A DNA stretch of 13,694 nt from the NCBI GenBank assembly GCA_018265615.1, contig JABLYX010000093.1, forward strand, positions 1 through 13,694, written 5' to 3'. The DNA comes from Lentisphaeria bacterium. Lineage in GTDB: Bacteria; Verrucomicrobiota; Lentisphaeria; Victivallales; Victivallaceae. Every line of letters starts with the position of its first letter. Within the stretch, counting starts at the first letter, position 1. The notes beneath the pieces are model-generated. The model saw nothing but the letters and a program-made list of their open reading frames with translations, made no database searches and had not been told where the DNA came from. Made by a program: the position numbers and the translations under genes. Shown here piece by piece: positions 5,694 to 13,644 of the stretch.

Positions 5694-8473
5694 GCGCCGG
5701 GCTTCAGGCGCAGGAGCCAGCTGCCTTCGGAATCGCTCCCGGGAATGAGGATGCAGCCGGGAAAGGCGTATGCAAGGCTCCGGGCGGATTCATAGGCGAA
5801 TACGGCGATGGAATCCGCCGGAACCGTTTCGAATTGATCGGTTTCCGGGTTGAAGCGCATCAGTTGATCCTTTTCTCCGCGCTTGCGCCGCTCCGGGCGC
5901 CCCCAGGTGTGCCGGCGTATCTCGTCTCCGTCCGGAAACGGGGGATCGTACTGGATCGGAACCAGTTGCCGGAGAACCCGTTTTTCCGGGATGAACTCAT
6001 AAAGGCCGCCGATGGAGGGTGCCCTGTCCGAAATATAAAGCAGCAGCCGCTTGCGAGGCGCATCCGCCATCATCAAGCCCGGGTACCAGCGCGGCTGCTT
6101 CTCGATTTCAAATTCCGGGTTCTCGCGCCGGTTCGAAAATTCAACCCGGCGCTCTTTTCCCTGAAAATCGCAGGAGAGCAGCAGCCGCTCTTCCCTGCCG
6201 CCGCAGAACAGATAGAGCCTGCCGTCGAGCTCGGTGATGAATTCCGCGTGCGGCAGATCCTTCAGGACGTTCTGCAGGGCGCCGGTCCGCTTGTCATGCA
6301 CCTGGAGCCCGTCCGATGTGCTGACGTACAGCCGTGTTTCGGAAACCGCCGTCAATCCGCAGTTCTGGGGCACCCGTGAGAGGGTGACGGGGGCCGTGTC
6401 GCTTTCCGGCGCATAGCGCTGCAGCAGCGTTTCGGATGGCGTCCGGAGCAGCCAGTAGAGGGCTGTTCGGTCACGCCGGACGGAATCGAGTCTGCAGCCC
6501 TGCCGGAACGGAAGCGGGAATGAGATCCGGCACCCCATGAAACGTTCGACGGCTTCCGCATAAACGGGATAGGTTCCCCGGGAGGCGCGTTTCAGCCAGT
6601 CATGCCGCTCGAACCGGATGAAGCCGTCAACCTGAGGCTTGCTCCGGTTTGCGAGCAGCACGGGAATCGCGGCGGCGAGTCTGGCCGCCTGTGCGTCCGG
6701 TTCCTCCTTGGCCTGCAAATCGGAAAGGAGGATCGATATCTCCGACTTCTCCTGCGGTTTTTCCGCCGGCAGCGCCTGAGGAAGGACGGTTTTCAGATAG
6801 TGCCGGATTTTTCCGAGATACGGCTTCCCCGCCGGCGTGTCGAGCGCAGCGGAGGCTTTCCGGTACGCTGCGGCGACGGAAGCGGTATCCTCCGGTCTGC
6901 ACTCCGCCGATTTCATGAACTCCATATAGGCAGCGACGCTTTGCAGCTTCGGGGCATCGGTGCGGCGTTTCAGCTCGAGAATGCGTTCTTCCGGCAGTTC
7001 GCTCCAGAAGCGCCGGAGCCGCGTCTTCCGGAACCGGCTCATAAGCTCCGGCTGCGGGAACCGGTACTCCGCATCCTGCCTGTTCGCGAGGCTCCTGTTC
7101 TGCTCCTGAATCAGCTCGTGCGCCAGTGCGACGATCTGCGGATGTTCGGGCAGCTCCGCGAGAAACCTGTCGCAGATGGCCATCCGGGGGTGAAAAAGCG
7201 GATAGAGTTGCCGTGCGGCCGCCACGGAGCGGGCAACACATTCGTCGGGGAGCTCCCGGCAGAGCTCCGGATAGCGCCTTTCGTCGGCGAGCGGCAGGAA
7301 ATTCCTCAGAGTATCCAACTGCATCCGGGCCGGAACCGGATGCTTCCGTTCCATCTCCCGGAAGAGCGCGAGCATCCGTTCCGCAATTTCACGGCACCGG
7401 GAATGCAGATCGGCGAGACGCGCTTTTTCCTGCTTCAGGCGTTCGGAACGCTCTTCCGGCGTGCGGCACCGGAAGGCTCCGGATTCGAGTGCGAATTTGG
7501 TCGCGAGCGACCACTCGAGGCGGTCCTTCAATGGTTCGAACAGCAGTTGCAGATACTCCCGGCGATAGAACAGATCGTCCGGCGAGAGTGCGACCGCCGC
7601 CTCAAGCGGAGCCTTGCGCATCGCATACTCCAACCCCTTGTTCCTCTGATACTGCCTGAAGCATTCGGCTGCTTCGCGACGCGGATCCGCCGGGGTGTCT
7701 CCGCTCGCCGCCAGAGTGTGACAGACAGCGCTGACGAGTTCGAGATTGCTCCGTCCCAGGCAGTTCGGAAAGAGCTTCCGGAGGAGTTCCCGCTCCTGTG
7801 CATCGAGGATGCGCAGCGAAAGGTCAATATCCTGCGGATTTGTCGCTCCCGCCCGGAATTCGAGGCGCAGCTGCAGGACGGAGCCGGAGACGGCGGAGGT
7901 TCTTCCGGCAATCCCGTGCTCGTTGACCAGCGCTTCGAGCCGGTCCCGTTCGAGCAGCTGCACGCCGGGGAGTGCGGTCAGCGTCTGCTCCAGCTCGAAG
8001 AGGAAAGCTTCGCGCTTCTCCTTCTCCCGATTATCGAGGCCGACGGAGGTCGAGGTCAGGGAGAGCGTCCGGCCGGTATGGGTCCGGCGTTTTTCATCCG
8101 CGAGGAGCAGCGCATCCTTCAGCTGCTTCACGCGCTCCGCCGTTTTTTCGCGCAGGCGGAGCTGTACCAGGCGGCGCCCGGAAGCGTCGTAGAAAAATGC
8201 GCGGTCCGGCCCGATGATCGCGAAGAGCTCGGCGTGCGGGAAGAGCCGCATGAGTGCTCCCGAACCGGCCTTTGATGCGTCGAGCCTGTGTTCCGCGAGA
8301 AGCCGGTCGACTTCATTGCGCTCGTAGAACTCGAATGCGGCGTTGCCGGAGAGGGCGGACAGGAGCCGGTCGGCCAGCTCCGGCGCTCCGAACAGGACGG
8401 TCCGCGTTCCGGCCCCGGCGGGCAGGAACGGCAGGCAGAGAATCAGCAGAAGAAAAAATCGTTTCATATCCAT
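5687..8473 (-). CDS. Large exported protein of unknown function: duplicated CsgG-like motif, helical middle, propeller-like end
   Basis: A 928-residue protein I cannot assign to a named family. Residues 1-22 are a signal peptide (MDMKRF, Leu-rich core, AGAG), so it enters or crosses the inner membrane. Two segments, FEFYERNEVDRLLAEHRLD (47-65) and VQLLERDRLEALVNEHGIA (171-189), align with each other and resemble the 'v.lverq.ld.ll.E' helix of CsgG/FlgT-type envelope proteins, suggesting a duplicated N-terminal module. Residues about 265-570 are mostly helical and charged, with a coiled-coil-like stretch at 341-378 and possible tetratricopeptide-like helices. Residues about 655-925 contain repeated beta-rich units (RLYVSTSDGLQVHDKRTG, GRLYLFCGG, GLYEFIPEK, LMRFNPETDQFETV) like a propeller or kelch domain. 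No catalytic motif is visible. The start could also be the ATG at 8467; neither has a clear Shine-Dalgarno site, and an in-frame stop lies shortly upstream. A CsgG relationship is inference from a short motif. Confidence 0.85.
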   Translation of the reverse strand: MDMKRFFLLLILCLPFLPAGAGTRTVLFGAPELADRLLSALSGNAAFEFYERNEVDRLLAEHRLDASKAGSGALMRLFPHAELFAIIGPDRAFFYDASGRRLVQLRLREKTAERVKQLKDALLLADEKRRTHTGRTLSLTSTSVGLDNREKEKREAFLFELEQTLTALPGVQLLERDRLEALVNEHGIAGRTSAVSGSVLQLRLEFRAGATNPQDIDLSLRILDAQERELLRKLFPNCLGRSNLELVSAVCHTLAASGDTPADPRREAAECFRQYQRNKGLEYAMRKAPLEAAVALSPDDLFYRREYLQLLFEPLKDRLEWSLATKFALESGAFRCRTPEERSERLKQEKARLADLHSRCREIAERMLALFREMERKHPVPARMQLDTLRNFLPLADERRYPELCRELPDECVARSVAAARQLYPLFHPRMAICDRFLAELPEHPQIVALAHELIQEQNRSLANRQDAEYRFPQPELMSRFRKTRLRRFWSELPEERILELKRRTDAPKLQSVAAYMEFMKSAECRPEDTASVAAAYRKASAALDTPAGKPYLGKIRHYLKTVLPQALPAEKPQEKSEISILLSDLQAKEEPDAQAARLAAAIPVLLANRSKPQVDGFIRFERHDWLKRASRGTYPVYAEAVERFMGCRISFPLPFRQGCRLDSVRRDRTALYWLLRTPSETLLQRYAPESDTAPVTLSRVPQNCGLTAVSETRLYVSTSDGLQVHDKRTGALQNVLKDLPHAEFITELDGRLYLFCGGREERLLLSCDFQGKERRVEFSNRRENPEFEIEKQPRWYPGLMMADAPRKRLLLYISDRAPSIGGLYEFIPEKRVLRQLVPIQYDPPFPDGDEIRRHTWGRPERRKRGEKDQLMRFNPETDQFETVPADSIAVFAYESARSLAYAFPGCILIPGSDSEGSWLLRLKPGAQ

Positions 8474-8541
8474 TGTGACGCTGCGGGCGGCCGTTTCTCA
8501 GCGAATTTACTCCTCCGGCGGGAAAATAGCAAGCCGGAAAC

Positions 8542-8570
8542 TGGAAAATCGGCATGAAACGGTGTAATTT
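8542..8570 (+). promoter_or_regulatory. Weak candidate promoter of the fmdB-rsmA pair
   Basis: The divergent gap 8474-8603 (130 bp) must hold promoters in both directions. On the plus strand TGGAAA (8542-8547) and TAATTT (8565-8570) are 17 nt apart; the matches are only 4/6 and 3/6. On the minus strand I found no convincing promoter. A GGAGGAGT site (minus strand, 8518-8511) has no start codon at a useful distance. Confidence 0.25.
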
Positions 8571-8590
8571 ATAGGAGACGATACGGATAC

Positions 8591-8597
8591 GAAAGGA
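8591..8597 (+). promoter_or_regulatory. Ribosome binding site of the zinc-ribbon gene
   Basis: GAAAGGA lies 6 nt before the ATG at 8604 and decides the start of the 75-residue zinc-ribbon protein. Confidence 0.6.
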
Positions 8598-8603
8598 ACC
8601 GAT

Positions 8604-8831
8604 ATGCCTATTTTCAATTACAAGTGCTGCAAATGCGGAACCGAGTGCGAGCTGCTTGTCGCCCGCTTCGACTCCGATGCCGAATGTCCGAAGTGCGGCT
8701 CCGCCGATCTCGAGAAACTCCCGAGCCGGTTCGCCGCCGTGTTGAGCAGGGGGCCGCGTTCATGCGCGAGCCGCGATGTCTGCCCCTCGGCGCACAAGTG
8801 CGGCGGCAATTGCGGCTGCGGCGGCCACTGA
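8604..8831 (+). CDS. FmdB-family zinc-ribbon protein with Cys-rich tail
   Basis: A 75-residue protein. The N-terminus MPIFNYKCCKCG followed by CPKCGS matches the FmdB/CxxC_CxxC_SSSS regulatory-protein family: Cys8/Cys11 and Cys28/Cys31 form the zinc ribbon, and FAAVL after residue 42 corresponds to the usual short hydrophobic segment. The molecular role of the family is not settled; the name comes from a formamidase-associated gene, and many bacteria carry one as a small regulatory protein. After residue 50 this copy adds a tail with five more cysteines and two histidines (Cys54, Cys60, His64, Cys66, Cys70, Cys72, His75), ending CGGNCGCGGH, which could bind a second metal. The gene is joined to rsmA by a TGATG overlap, so the two are co-translated. 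A good ribosome binding site supports the start. Confidence 0.88.
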   Translation: MPIFNYKCCKCGTECELLVARFDSDAECPKCGSADLEKLPSRFAAVLSRGPRSCASRDVCPSAHKCGGNCGCGGH

Positions 8832-9667
8832 TGAACAAACAGCAGCTCACCGCCGCGCTCGAATCGATCGGGATGCGACCCGGCCGCGGACTCGGGCAGA
8901 ATTTCCTGCTCGACGCGAATCTGCTCGACTACATCGTCCGGCTCAGCGACCCGAAAAATGGAGAGCTGATCCTTGAGGTCGGGCCCGGCTTCGGCGCGCT
9001 GACCTCGCGTTTGCTCAAGAGCGGCGCGGAGATCTATGCGGTTGAATTCGACCACCGCATCGCGGAGTATCTGCGTGCCCACATCACGAAGGAGAATTTC
9101 CACCTGACCGAAGCGGATGCGTGCCGGGTCGACTATATCGAACTCCTGGGCAACCGGCCGTTCCGTGCGATCGCGAACCTGCCGTATTCGATCAGCACGA
9201 TTTTCATTGCGCGGATGCTCGATTTGCCGAATCCGCCGGAGTCGATGTTCTTCATGCTGCAGCGCGAGATGGGCGAGCGGCTGAGCGCGGTTCCGGGGAC
9301 GAAGAACTATGGCGCGCTGTCTGTGCGGACCCAGCTGCGATACGATGTGAAGCTTGAGAAGATCGTTCCTCCCGAGGTGTTCTTTCCGCCGCCGGAAGTC
9401 GATTCCACGATCGTTTCTTTCCGCCGTCATGACCGGTATGAGAATGAACCGGAACTCTGCCGGCTGCTCCCCGGTGTGGTCAAGACCGTTTTCGCGCAGC
9501 GCCGCAAACAGATGGGCAAGGTGCTCGGGCAGAACTACGGCAGAGAGAAGGCCGCCGCGGCGCTCGAGGCCGTGGGGCTGCCGCCGGAGATCCGTCCGGA
9601 CAAACTCACGGTGGATCAGTTCGCCGGCCTGACCCGGAAGCTCTTCGGGCTGGCCGGGGCGAACTGA
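8831..9667 (+). CDS. rsmA: 16S rRNA (adenine1518-N6/adenine1519-N6)-dimethyltransferase
   Basis: A 278-residue housekeeping enzyme (also called KsgA) that uses S-adenosylmethionine to dimethylate two adjacent adenines in the 3'-terminal hairpin of 16S rRNA during small-subunit maturation. LGQNFLLD (21-28) is the family N-terminal signature. LEVGPGFGALT (48-58) is the SAM-binding loop, VEFD (71-74) contains the acidic residue for the ribose, and ANLPYSIS (115-122) is the catalytic NLPY motif. FFMLQREMGERL (140-151) and FAQRRKQM (221-228, in the C-terminal helical domain) also match. Length is typical (about 270). The ATG at 8831 shares its A with the stop of the zinc-ribbon gene. A longer in-frame reading upstream overlaps that gene and is Arg/Cys-rich noise. 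The stop lies 5 nt from that of the convergent glycosidase gene. Confidence 0.96.
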   Translation: MNKQQLTAALESIGMRPGRGLGQNFLLDANLLDYIVRLSDPKNGELILEVGPGFGALTSRLLKSGAEIYAVEFDHRIAEYLRAHITKENFHLTEADACRVDYIELLGNRPFRAIANLPYSISTIFIARMLDLPNPPESMFFMLQREMGERLSAVPGTKNYGALSVRTQLRYDVKLEKIVPPEVFFPPPEVDSTIVSFRRHDRYENEPELCRLLPGVVKTVFAQRRKQMGKVLGQNYGREKAAAALEAVGLPPEIRPDKLTVDQFAGLTRKLFGLAGAN

Positions 9668-9672
9668 AGCCG

Positions 9673-12600
9673 TCAGCGGGTCAGGTGATAGGCGAAGACT
9701 CCTCCGGGGCGGCTGCCTGTGTCCGCTTTCAGCATGAAGCGTCCGTTCCGGACGGTTCCGGTCAGCGGGGCGAGGGCGTCTCCGTCGACTGAAAGCGGCG
9801 TGACCCGGAACGGGAGGCTGCTTGCGAGTGTGATGTCGCAGCGGCCCCGGCGGTAGAGCAGCGGGCCGGTTCCGCCCGCCTTGTGCAGTGTGCGGGTGCT
9901 GTTGAAGGTGCATCCCTCGACGGTGGTGTCGGTCAGGTGGAGCAGCAGGATGCTCCGGCTTTCGGCCAGCGGCTCGCCGTCAAGCGAGATTGCCGCGACG
10001 GTGGTGAAGCCGTCGGCGTTGGCGATGGCGAGAAATTTCCCCGCGAGCGAGCCCGAAGCGGCAGAGAGGGATTCGGTGCGCGGCGTGACGACGGAAAATG
10101 TGTTTCCCTTTCCGTCCATTGTGATTTCGCCGGAGGTGCTGCGGGCAAGCTTCACATTCGAGTCGCAGGCGCCGGCCCATGCCTCGCCGATCTTCCGGTC
10201 CGGGAATTCCGCCGGATCGGCCGCCTGGGCCGGAGTCAGGCGCTGCACACCGGGAAGCTCTTTCGAAACGGCGGTGCCGATCTGCGTGACGAGCCCGAGC
10301 CGGCGCAGCCGCCCGGGGTAGGTGAGCGGAAGATCCTTCTCCAGGTGATCCGGCCCCATGCCGTAGGCGAAACGTTCCGGAGCGGGGGAGGCGTCTCCTC
10401 TCAGGAAGAGCGCCATGGCGATGCGGTCGGAGAGCCACGCCAGCGGATCCTTGGCCATATCGAACCCGACTGCGGTTTTGTTCTCCGTGACGCGCTTCCA
10501 ATGATGTCCCCAGGCGAAACGGAAAAAGCCGTCCCAATCCTGCAGGGCCGCATACGCCCCCATGACCGGGCCGCCCGCCGAACGTGAACGGTTCGGCATG
10601 CAGAAATTGTACTCCGTGATGATGAACGGCTTGCCGAAGATCCGGCTGGCCATGATGTAGTTCGGGCAGGAGGCCATCTCCTCCGTGACGGGGGTCTGGC
10701 TGTAGGCGGTCGGCAGCGACCAGAGCTTCTCGGGGAATGACGGGTGGGCGTAATAGACATGATTGTCGACGACGTCGATCCGGTCGCGCGAAAGTGAGAT
10801 GAAGTTCTCCTGCGCGCCCATATTGTAGTTTGTGATCAACGTCTTCATATTCAGTTTTTTACGCAGAAATGCATGCTGTTCTTCGAGCAGTTTCATTTCG
10901 AGCCCGAACAGGAAGCGCAGGAAGTTGCGGTCGGTGTTCACCGCGCGAGCCTCCGGGCAGCCGTTTTCCGCTTTCCACTTTTCGAATGCGGCGGAATACA
11001 GTTCCTTCGCGCCGCCCCAGGTCGAGGAGAGGGTCCCCTCGTTCACGAGGCAGACGACGCTGACGGCGGGATCGTCTTTCCAGGCAAGCCCGGTGTACGG
11101 ATTCACGTGGGTCAGCAGGTTCCGCGCATAGCGCTTCCAGGATTCGAGCGCGTTGCGGTCGATCGCGAAAAGGCTTTTCGCGCGTCCGTCGGCAGTCACA
11201 TTGTCCTGCCTGCGGAAGCTGCGGGCGGAGTAGAGGTCGAATGTGACGTAAATGCCGCGGTTCTTCAGGGCGTAAAGCAGATAATCGAGCCTGTCGAGCT
11301 CCGCTTTCTTCAGGGTTCCGGCTTCAGGTGAGCTCCAATCCTGCAATTCTCCGTCGATATGGTGGAGACGGATCGAATTGTAGCCGTGCCGTGCGAATGT
11401 TTCGGCCAGCCGGTCCGTTTCCTCTTTCGGCAGGAAGTTCGCGGAGAAACAGAGGTTTGCGCCGATGAACCGGATGCGTTTTCCGGGGGCGTTCTCAAAC
11501 GCGAAGTGCCCGGCGGGGGAGGCGGTCACGAATCCGTATTTCCCGGCCGGCCGGTGGTCGATCATCCATGAGAAATCAAGCGGGCTGCCCGGAACCGTAG
11601 CATCGCGGAAGGCGAGGCGGGGCCACGCTGCCGTCGGGGCGGCCGTGACGTCGGTCGCGGTGTTGCGGTTGCCGGCAACCGGGATATTCGAGAGCGTGAC
11701 GGCGGCGACCATCCAGACCGTTCCGCCGGACGCGGTGCTGCGGAACCGGATTTCACGCGGATCGTCCCGGCGCAGGGCGAATGACGAGGCGTAAAGCCCG
11801 AGAGGGCTCGTCGGATTCTCCGACCTCCACGCGACTTTTGCATTCGGCAGGTCGTTTGCGCCCCACCAGTTGCCGCAGTCGCGGTACATGACGACCGGGA
11901 TTGTCTGGCTCGATCCGTCGGCATAGGCGACCTCCATCTCCCCGAACGGAATTTTTCCGAGCGGGAGCCAGGCGGCGGCATGCAGCAGATTGACCGCTCC
12001 GGCCCGGACGCCCTCCGGCAGCTTCAGTGCGGCTTCGCGTCCGGAGAGCTGCCGCGTTGCGCCGCCGAGCACGATGGCGGAGTTTGTTCCCGGGGCAGGG
12101 GGAATCACTTCGAAAGCGAACGGAGCGAGTTCGATCTTCCCGCCGGCCATCATGCTGAGGTCGTTGTCGGGGCCCTGTCCGGTCCAGCCGTTTCCGGCGC
12201 TGTCGTCGCAGAAGCTCCGGTTGGCGGCGGCGCTGACGGAAACCGGCCGCATGACGGCCTTTTCGACCCGGAAGCCGACGGAGAGCTCTGCATTTGTGAT
12301 GTCGCCTCTGCCGCGGTCGAACGGAATGTTGATGCTGAAGGTGTCGCTCTTATAGGCGCGGCCGTCCGCGATGCTGACGCTCCGCCCCTGCGGGCTGAGG
12401 ATCAGGCGTTCGCCGGGGGCGAGGTCGACCGTTATCTCATGAACCTCTTTCTTTGAAAAGAAAACCGTTTCTCCCTGTTGCGCGGGCAGTTCGATGCGTT
12501 TGCCGTCAACAGTGACGGCGGCAAGATCATTCGGAATCGAAAGTCCGGCGCGGATGTCGTTGACCCGGAAGGGCGCGGGAAACTTCAGACGGTAATGCAG

Positions 12601-12894
12601 CGCGAACCGGCCGGGGCCGGAAACGGTTGCCGTTTCCTCGAAAGCGATGTCGGTTCCGTTGACCGGAAGCAGCGCGGAGAGCGTGAAGCCGTTCTCTCCG
12701 GCTTTCATCTTCTCTCCGATGAGTTTTTCGTTGCCGAACGGATGCCACTTCGGGTTGAAGAGCGTGAATCCGAAGCTCGCCCGGCCGATCCGCAGTTTTC
12801 CTTTCTGATCCGTCTGAAATCCGGTGGTGAACTCCGTTCCGCGAAGCAGAAGGACGAAAAACAGCAAAGTGATGATCATCAGTATCTTTCGCAT
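9673..12894 (-). CDS. Large secreted glycoside hydrolase, clan GH-A (GH5-like core)
   Basis: A 1073-residue predicted extracytoplasmic carbohydrate-active enzyme. Residues 1-18 are a signal peptide (MRKILM, hydrophobic core) without a lipobox. Residues about 20-440 look like beta-sandwich domains (VEKAVMRPVSVSA-type strands, IRFRSTASGGTVWMV at 382-396). The (beta/alpha)8 catalytic core spans about 450-830: GYNSIRLHHID (504-514, Arg509), the acid/base motif VCLVNEG (614-620, Glu619), DNHVYYAHP (710-718, with the HxY seen in clan GH-A) and the nucleophile motif FIITEYN (757-763, Glu761). The Asn-Glu/Glu pair marks a retaining clan GH-A enzyme; GH5 or a GH5-like family is most likely. Residues about 870-1073 form a beta-rich C-terminal domain. 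Substrate cannot be read from the sequence. It lies 15 nt downstream of a pseudopilin-like gene, with AAGGAG overlapping that gene's stop, so they form one unit. Confidence 0.87.
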   Translation of the reverse strand: MRKILMIITLLFFVLLLRGTEFTTGFQTDQKGKLRIGRASFGFTLFNPKWHPFGNEKLIGEKMKAGENGFTLSALLPVNGTDIAFEETATVSGPGRFALHYRLKFPAPFRVNDIRAGLSIPNDLAAVTVDGKRIELPAQQGETVFFSKKEVHEITVDLAPGERLILSPQGRSVSIADGRAYKSDTFSINIPFDRGRGDITNAELSVGFRVEKAVMRPVSVSAAANRSFCDDSAGNGWTGQGPDNDLSMMAGGKIELAPFAFEVIPPAPGTNSAIVLGGATRQLSGREAALKLPEGVRAGAVNLLHAAAWLPLGKIPFGEMEVAYADGSSQTIPVVMYRDCGNWWGANDLPNAKVAWRSENPTSPLGLYASSFALRRDDPREIRFRSTASGGTVWMVAAVTLSNIPVAGNRNTATDVTAAPTAAWPRLAFRDATVPGSPLDFSWMIDHRPAGKYGFVTASPAGHFAFENAPGKRIRFIGANLCFSANFLPKEETDRLAETFARHGYNSIRLHHIDGELQDWSSPEAGTLKKAELDRLDYLLYALKNRGIYVTFDLYSARSFRRQDNVTADGRAKSLFAIDRNALESWKRYARNLLTHVNPYTGLAWKDDPAVSVVCLVNEGTLSSTWGGAKELYSAAFEKWKAENGCPEARAVNTDRNFLRFLFGLEMKLLEEQHAFLRKKLNMKTLITNYNMGAQENFISLSRDRIDVVDNHVYYAHPSFPEKLWSLPTAYSQTPVTEEMASCPNYIMASRIFGKPFIITEYNFCMPNRSRSAGGPVMGAYAALQDWDGFFRFAWGHHWKRVTENKTAVGFDMAKDPLAWLSDRIAMALFLRGDASPAPERFAYGMGPDHLEKDLPLTYPGRLRRLGLVTQIGTAVSKELPGVQRLTPAQAADPAEFPDRKIGEAWAGACDSNVKLARSTSGEITMDGKGNTFSVVTPRTESLSAASGSLAGKFLAIANADGFTTVAAISLDGEPLAESRSILLLHLTDTTVEGCTFNSTRTLHKAGGTGPLLYRRGRCDITLASSLPFRVTPLSVDGDALAPLTGTVRNGRFMLKADTGSRPGGVFAYHLTR

Positions 12895-12904
12895 GATGAC
12901 AAAA

Positions 12905-12910
12905 CTCCTT
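12905..12910 (-). promoter_or_regulatory. Ribosome binding site of the glycosidase gene
   Basis: AAGGAG on the minus strand, 10 nt before the ATG at 12894. Its first A is the last base of the upstream gene's stop codon (TGAAGGAG), which couples the two genes and supports the chosen glycosidase start. Confidence 0.65.
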
Positions 12911-13644
12911 CAGTATTGGAAAAATTGAAAATTTGCGTTGTAGTGGCTGATTTTCGCCTCGTCGAGACGGCTGTGATTCCAGCCTTCGACGTGTCCGTCG
13001 GCGAACGCAAAGTTGTTGCGCCCGGAGTGGACGAGGTACGGGTACGCCTGCGGCGTGTGTCCGGACGGATACTCCGCCTGCCACATGAAGTACTGATTGG
13101 CAGGTTCCAGCAGGCCCGTCCGGTTGATGGTGTCGGAGATGATGTGGGTCTGCGAAGCCGACTTCCTGAGCCGTGTCAGCTTCACCCGCCCCCCGGCGGT
13201 CCAGTTGTTCGAAGTTCCGTCGCCCGCGCCGATGCTGCGGACTCCGTAAGTCTGTGTGCCGCCGCGCCAGTTGACGACGCGCGGACACAGGGAGACATTG
13301 GTTTTGTCGAGATATTTCAGATAGCGCAGATAGCCGCTCCAGGTTCCGGGATAGAGCCATTCGGGGGCACTGCCGGTATTGGCCCAGACGTTGTAGGCGA
13401 CATCCCATCCCCAGGTGTCGAAGTTGTTCAGATAGAGCCAGTCATTGTAGTCGGAGGCATAGAACAGCATGAATTGCATGCACTGTTTCTGGTTGTTCTG
13501 ACAGGAACTCCCCTGTGCCCGCGCCCGGGCCTGGTTCAGTGCCGGGAGCAGCATTGCCGCCAGGATGGCGATGATCGCGATGACGATCAGGAGCTCGATC
13601 AGGGTAAAACGCTTTCTGCACGGAATTTGGCCCGTCAAGCGCAT
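12910..13644 (-). CDS. Pseudopilin-like protein with prepilin N-terminus and H-X9-DG motif
   Basis: A 244-residue protein. After a short basic leader (MRLTGQIPCRKR) the class III signal FTLIELLIVIAIIAILAAML (13-32) is followed by a long amphipathic helix (LPALNQARARAQ), as in type IV pilins and type II secretion pseudopilins; Phe13 would be +1 and Glu17 the Glu+5 needed for assembly. The body is aromatic-rich (DTWGWDVAYNVW, 76-87). The end carries H-X9-DG (His206 to Asp216-Gly217, HSGRNNFAFADG), typical of the pseudopilin-like families abundant in Planctomycetes, Verrucomicrobia and Lentisphaerae. The residue before the cleavage point is Arg12, not the canonical Gly. I chose ATG 13644 because it gives the usual short leader; a TTG at 13665 would add 7 residues. 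Neither has a clear Shine-Dalgarno site. It is the first gene of a pair with the glycosidase and may anchor or help display a surface enzyme, but this is inference. Confidence 0.87.
   Translation of the reverse strand: MRLTGQIPCRKRFTLIELLIVIAIIAILAAMLLPALNQARARAQGSSCQNNQKQCMQFMLFYASDYNDWLYLNNFDTWGWDVAYNVWANTGSAPEWLYPGTWSGYLRYLKYLDKTNVSLCPRVVNWRGGTQTYGVRSIGAGDGTSNNWTAGGRVKLTRLRKSASQTHIISDTINRTGLLEPANQYFMWQAEYPSGHTPQAYPYLVHSGRNNFAFADGHVEGWNHSRLDEAKISHYNANFQFFQY

Noticed and set aside
5694..5711. Hairpin GCGCC/GGCGC just after the hydrolase stop
   Set aside because: A 5-bp stem with an 8-nt loop and no T-tract; it lies within the coding end of the minus-strand gene.
6602..8275. 557-residue plus-strand open frame inside the 928-residue gene
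   Set aside because: Arg/Pro-rich, no recognisable motif, and antisense to a gene with a signal peptide and structured repeats; a GC-bias shadow.
12527..13408. 293-residue minus-strand open frame spanning the pseudopilin-glycosidase junction
   Set aside because: It is out of frame with both genes and Arg/Gln-rich; the two real genes have clear motifs and a ribosome binding site between them.
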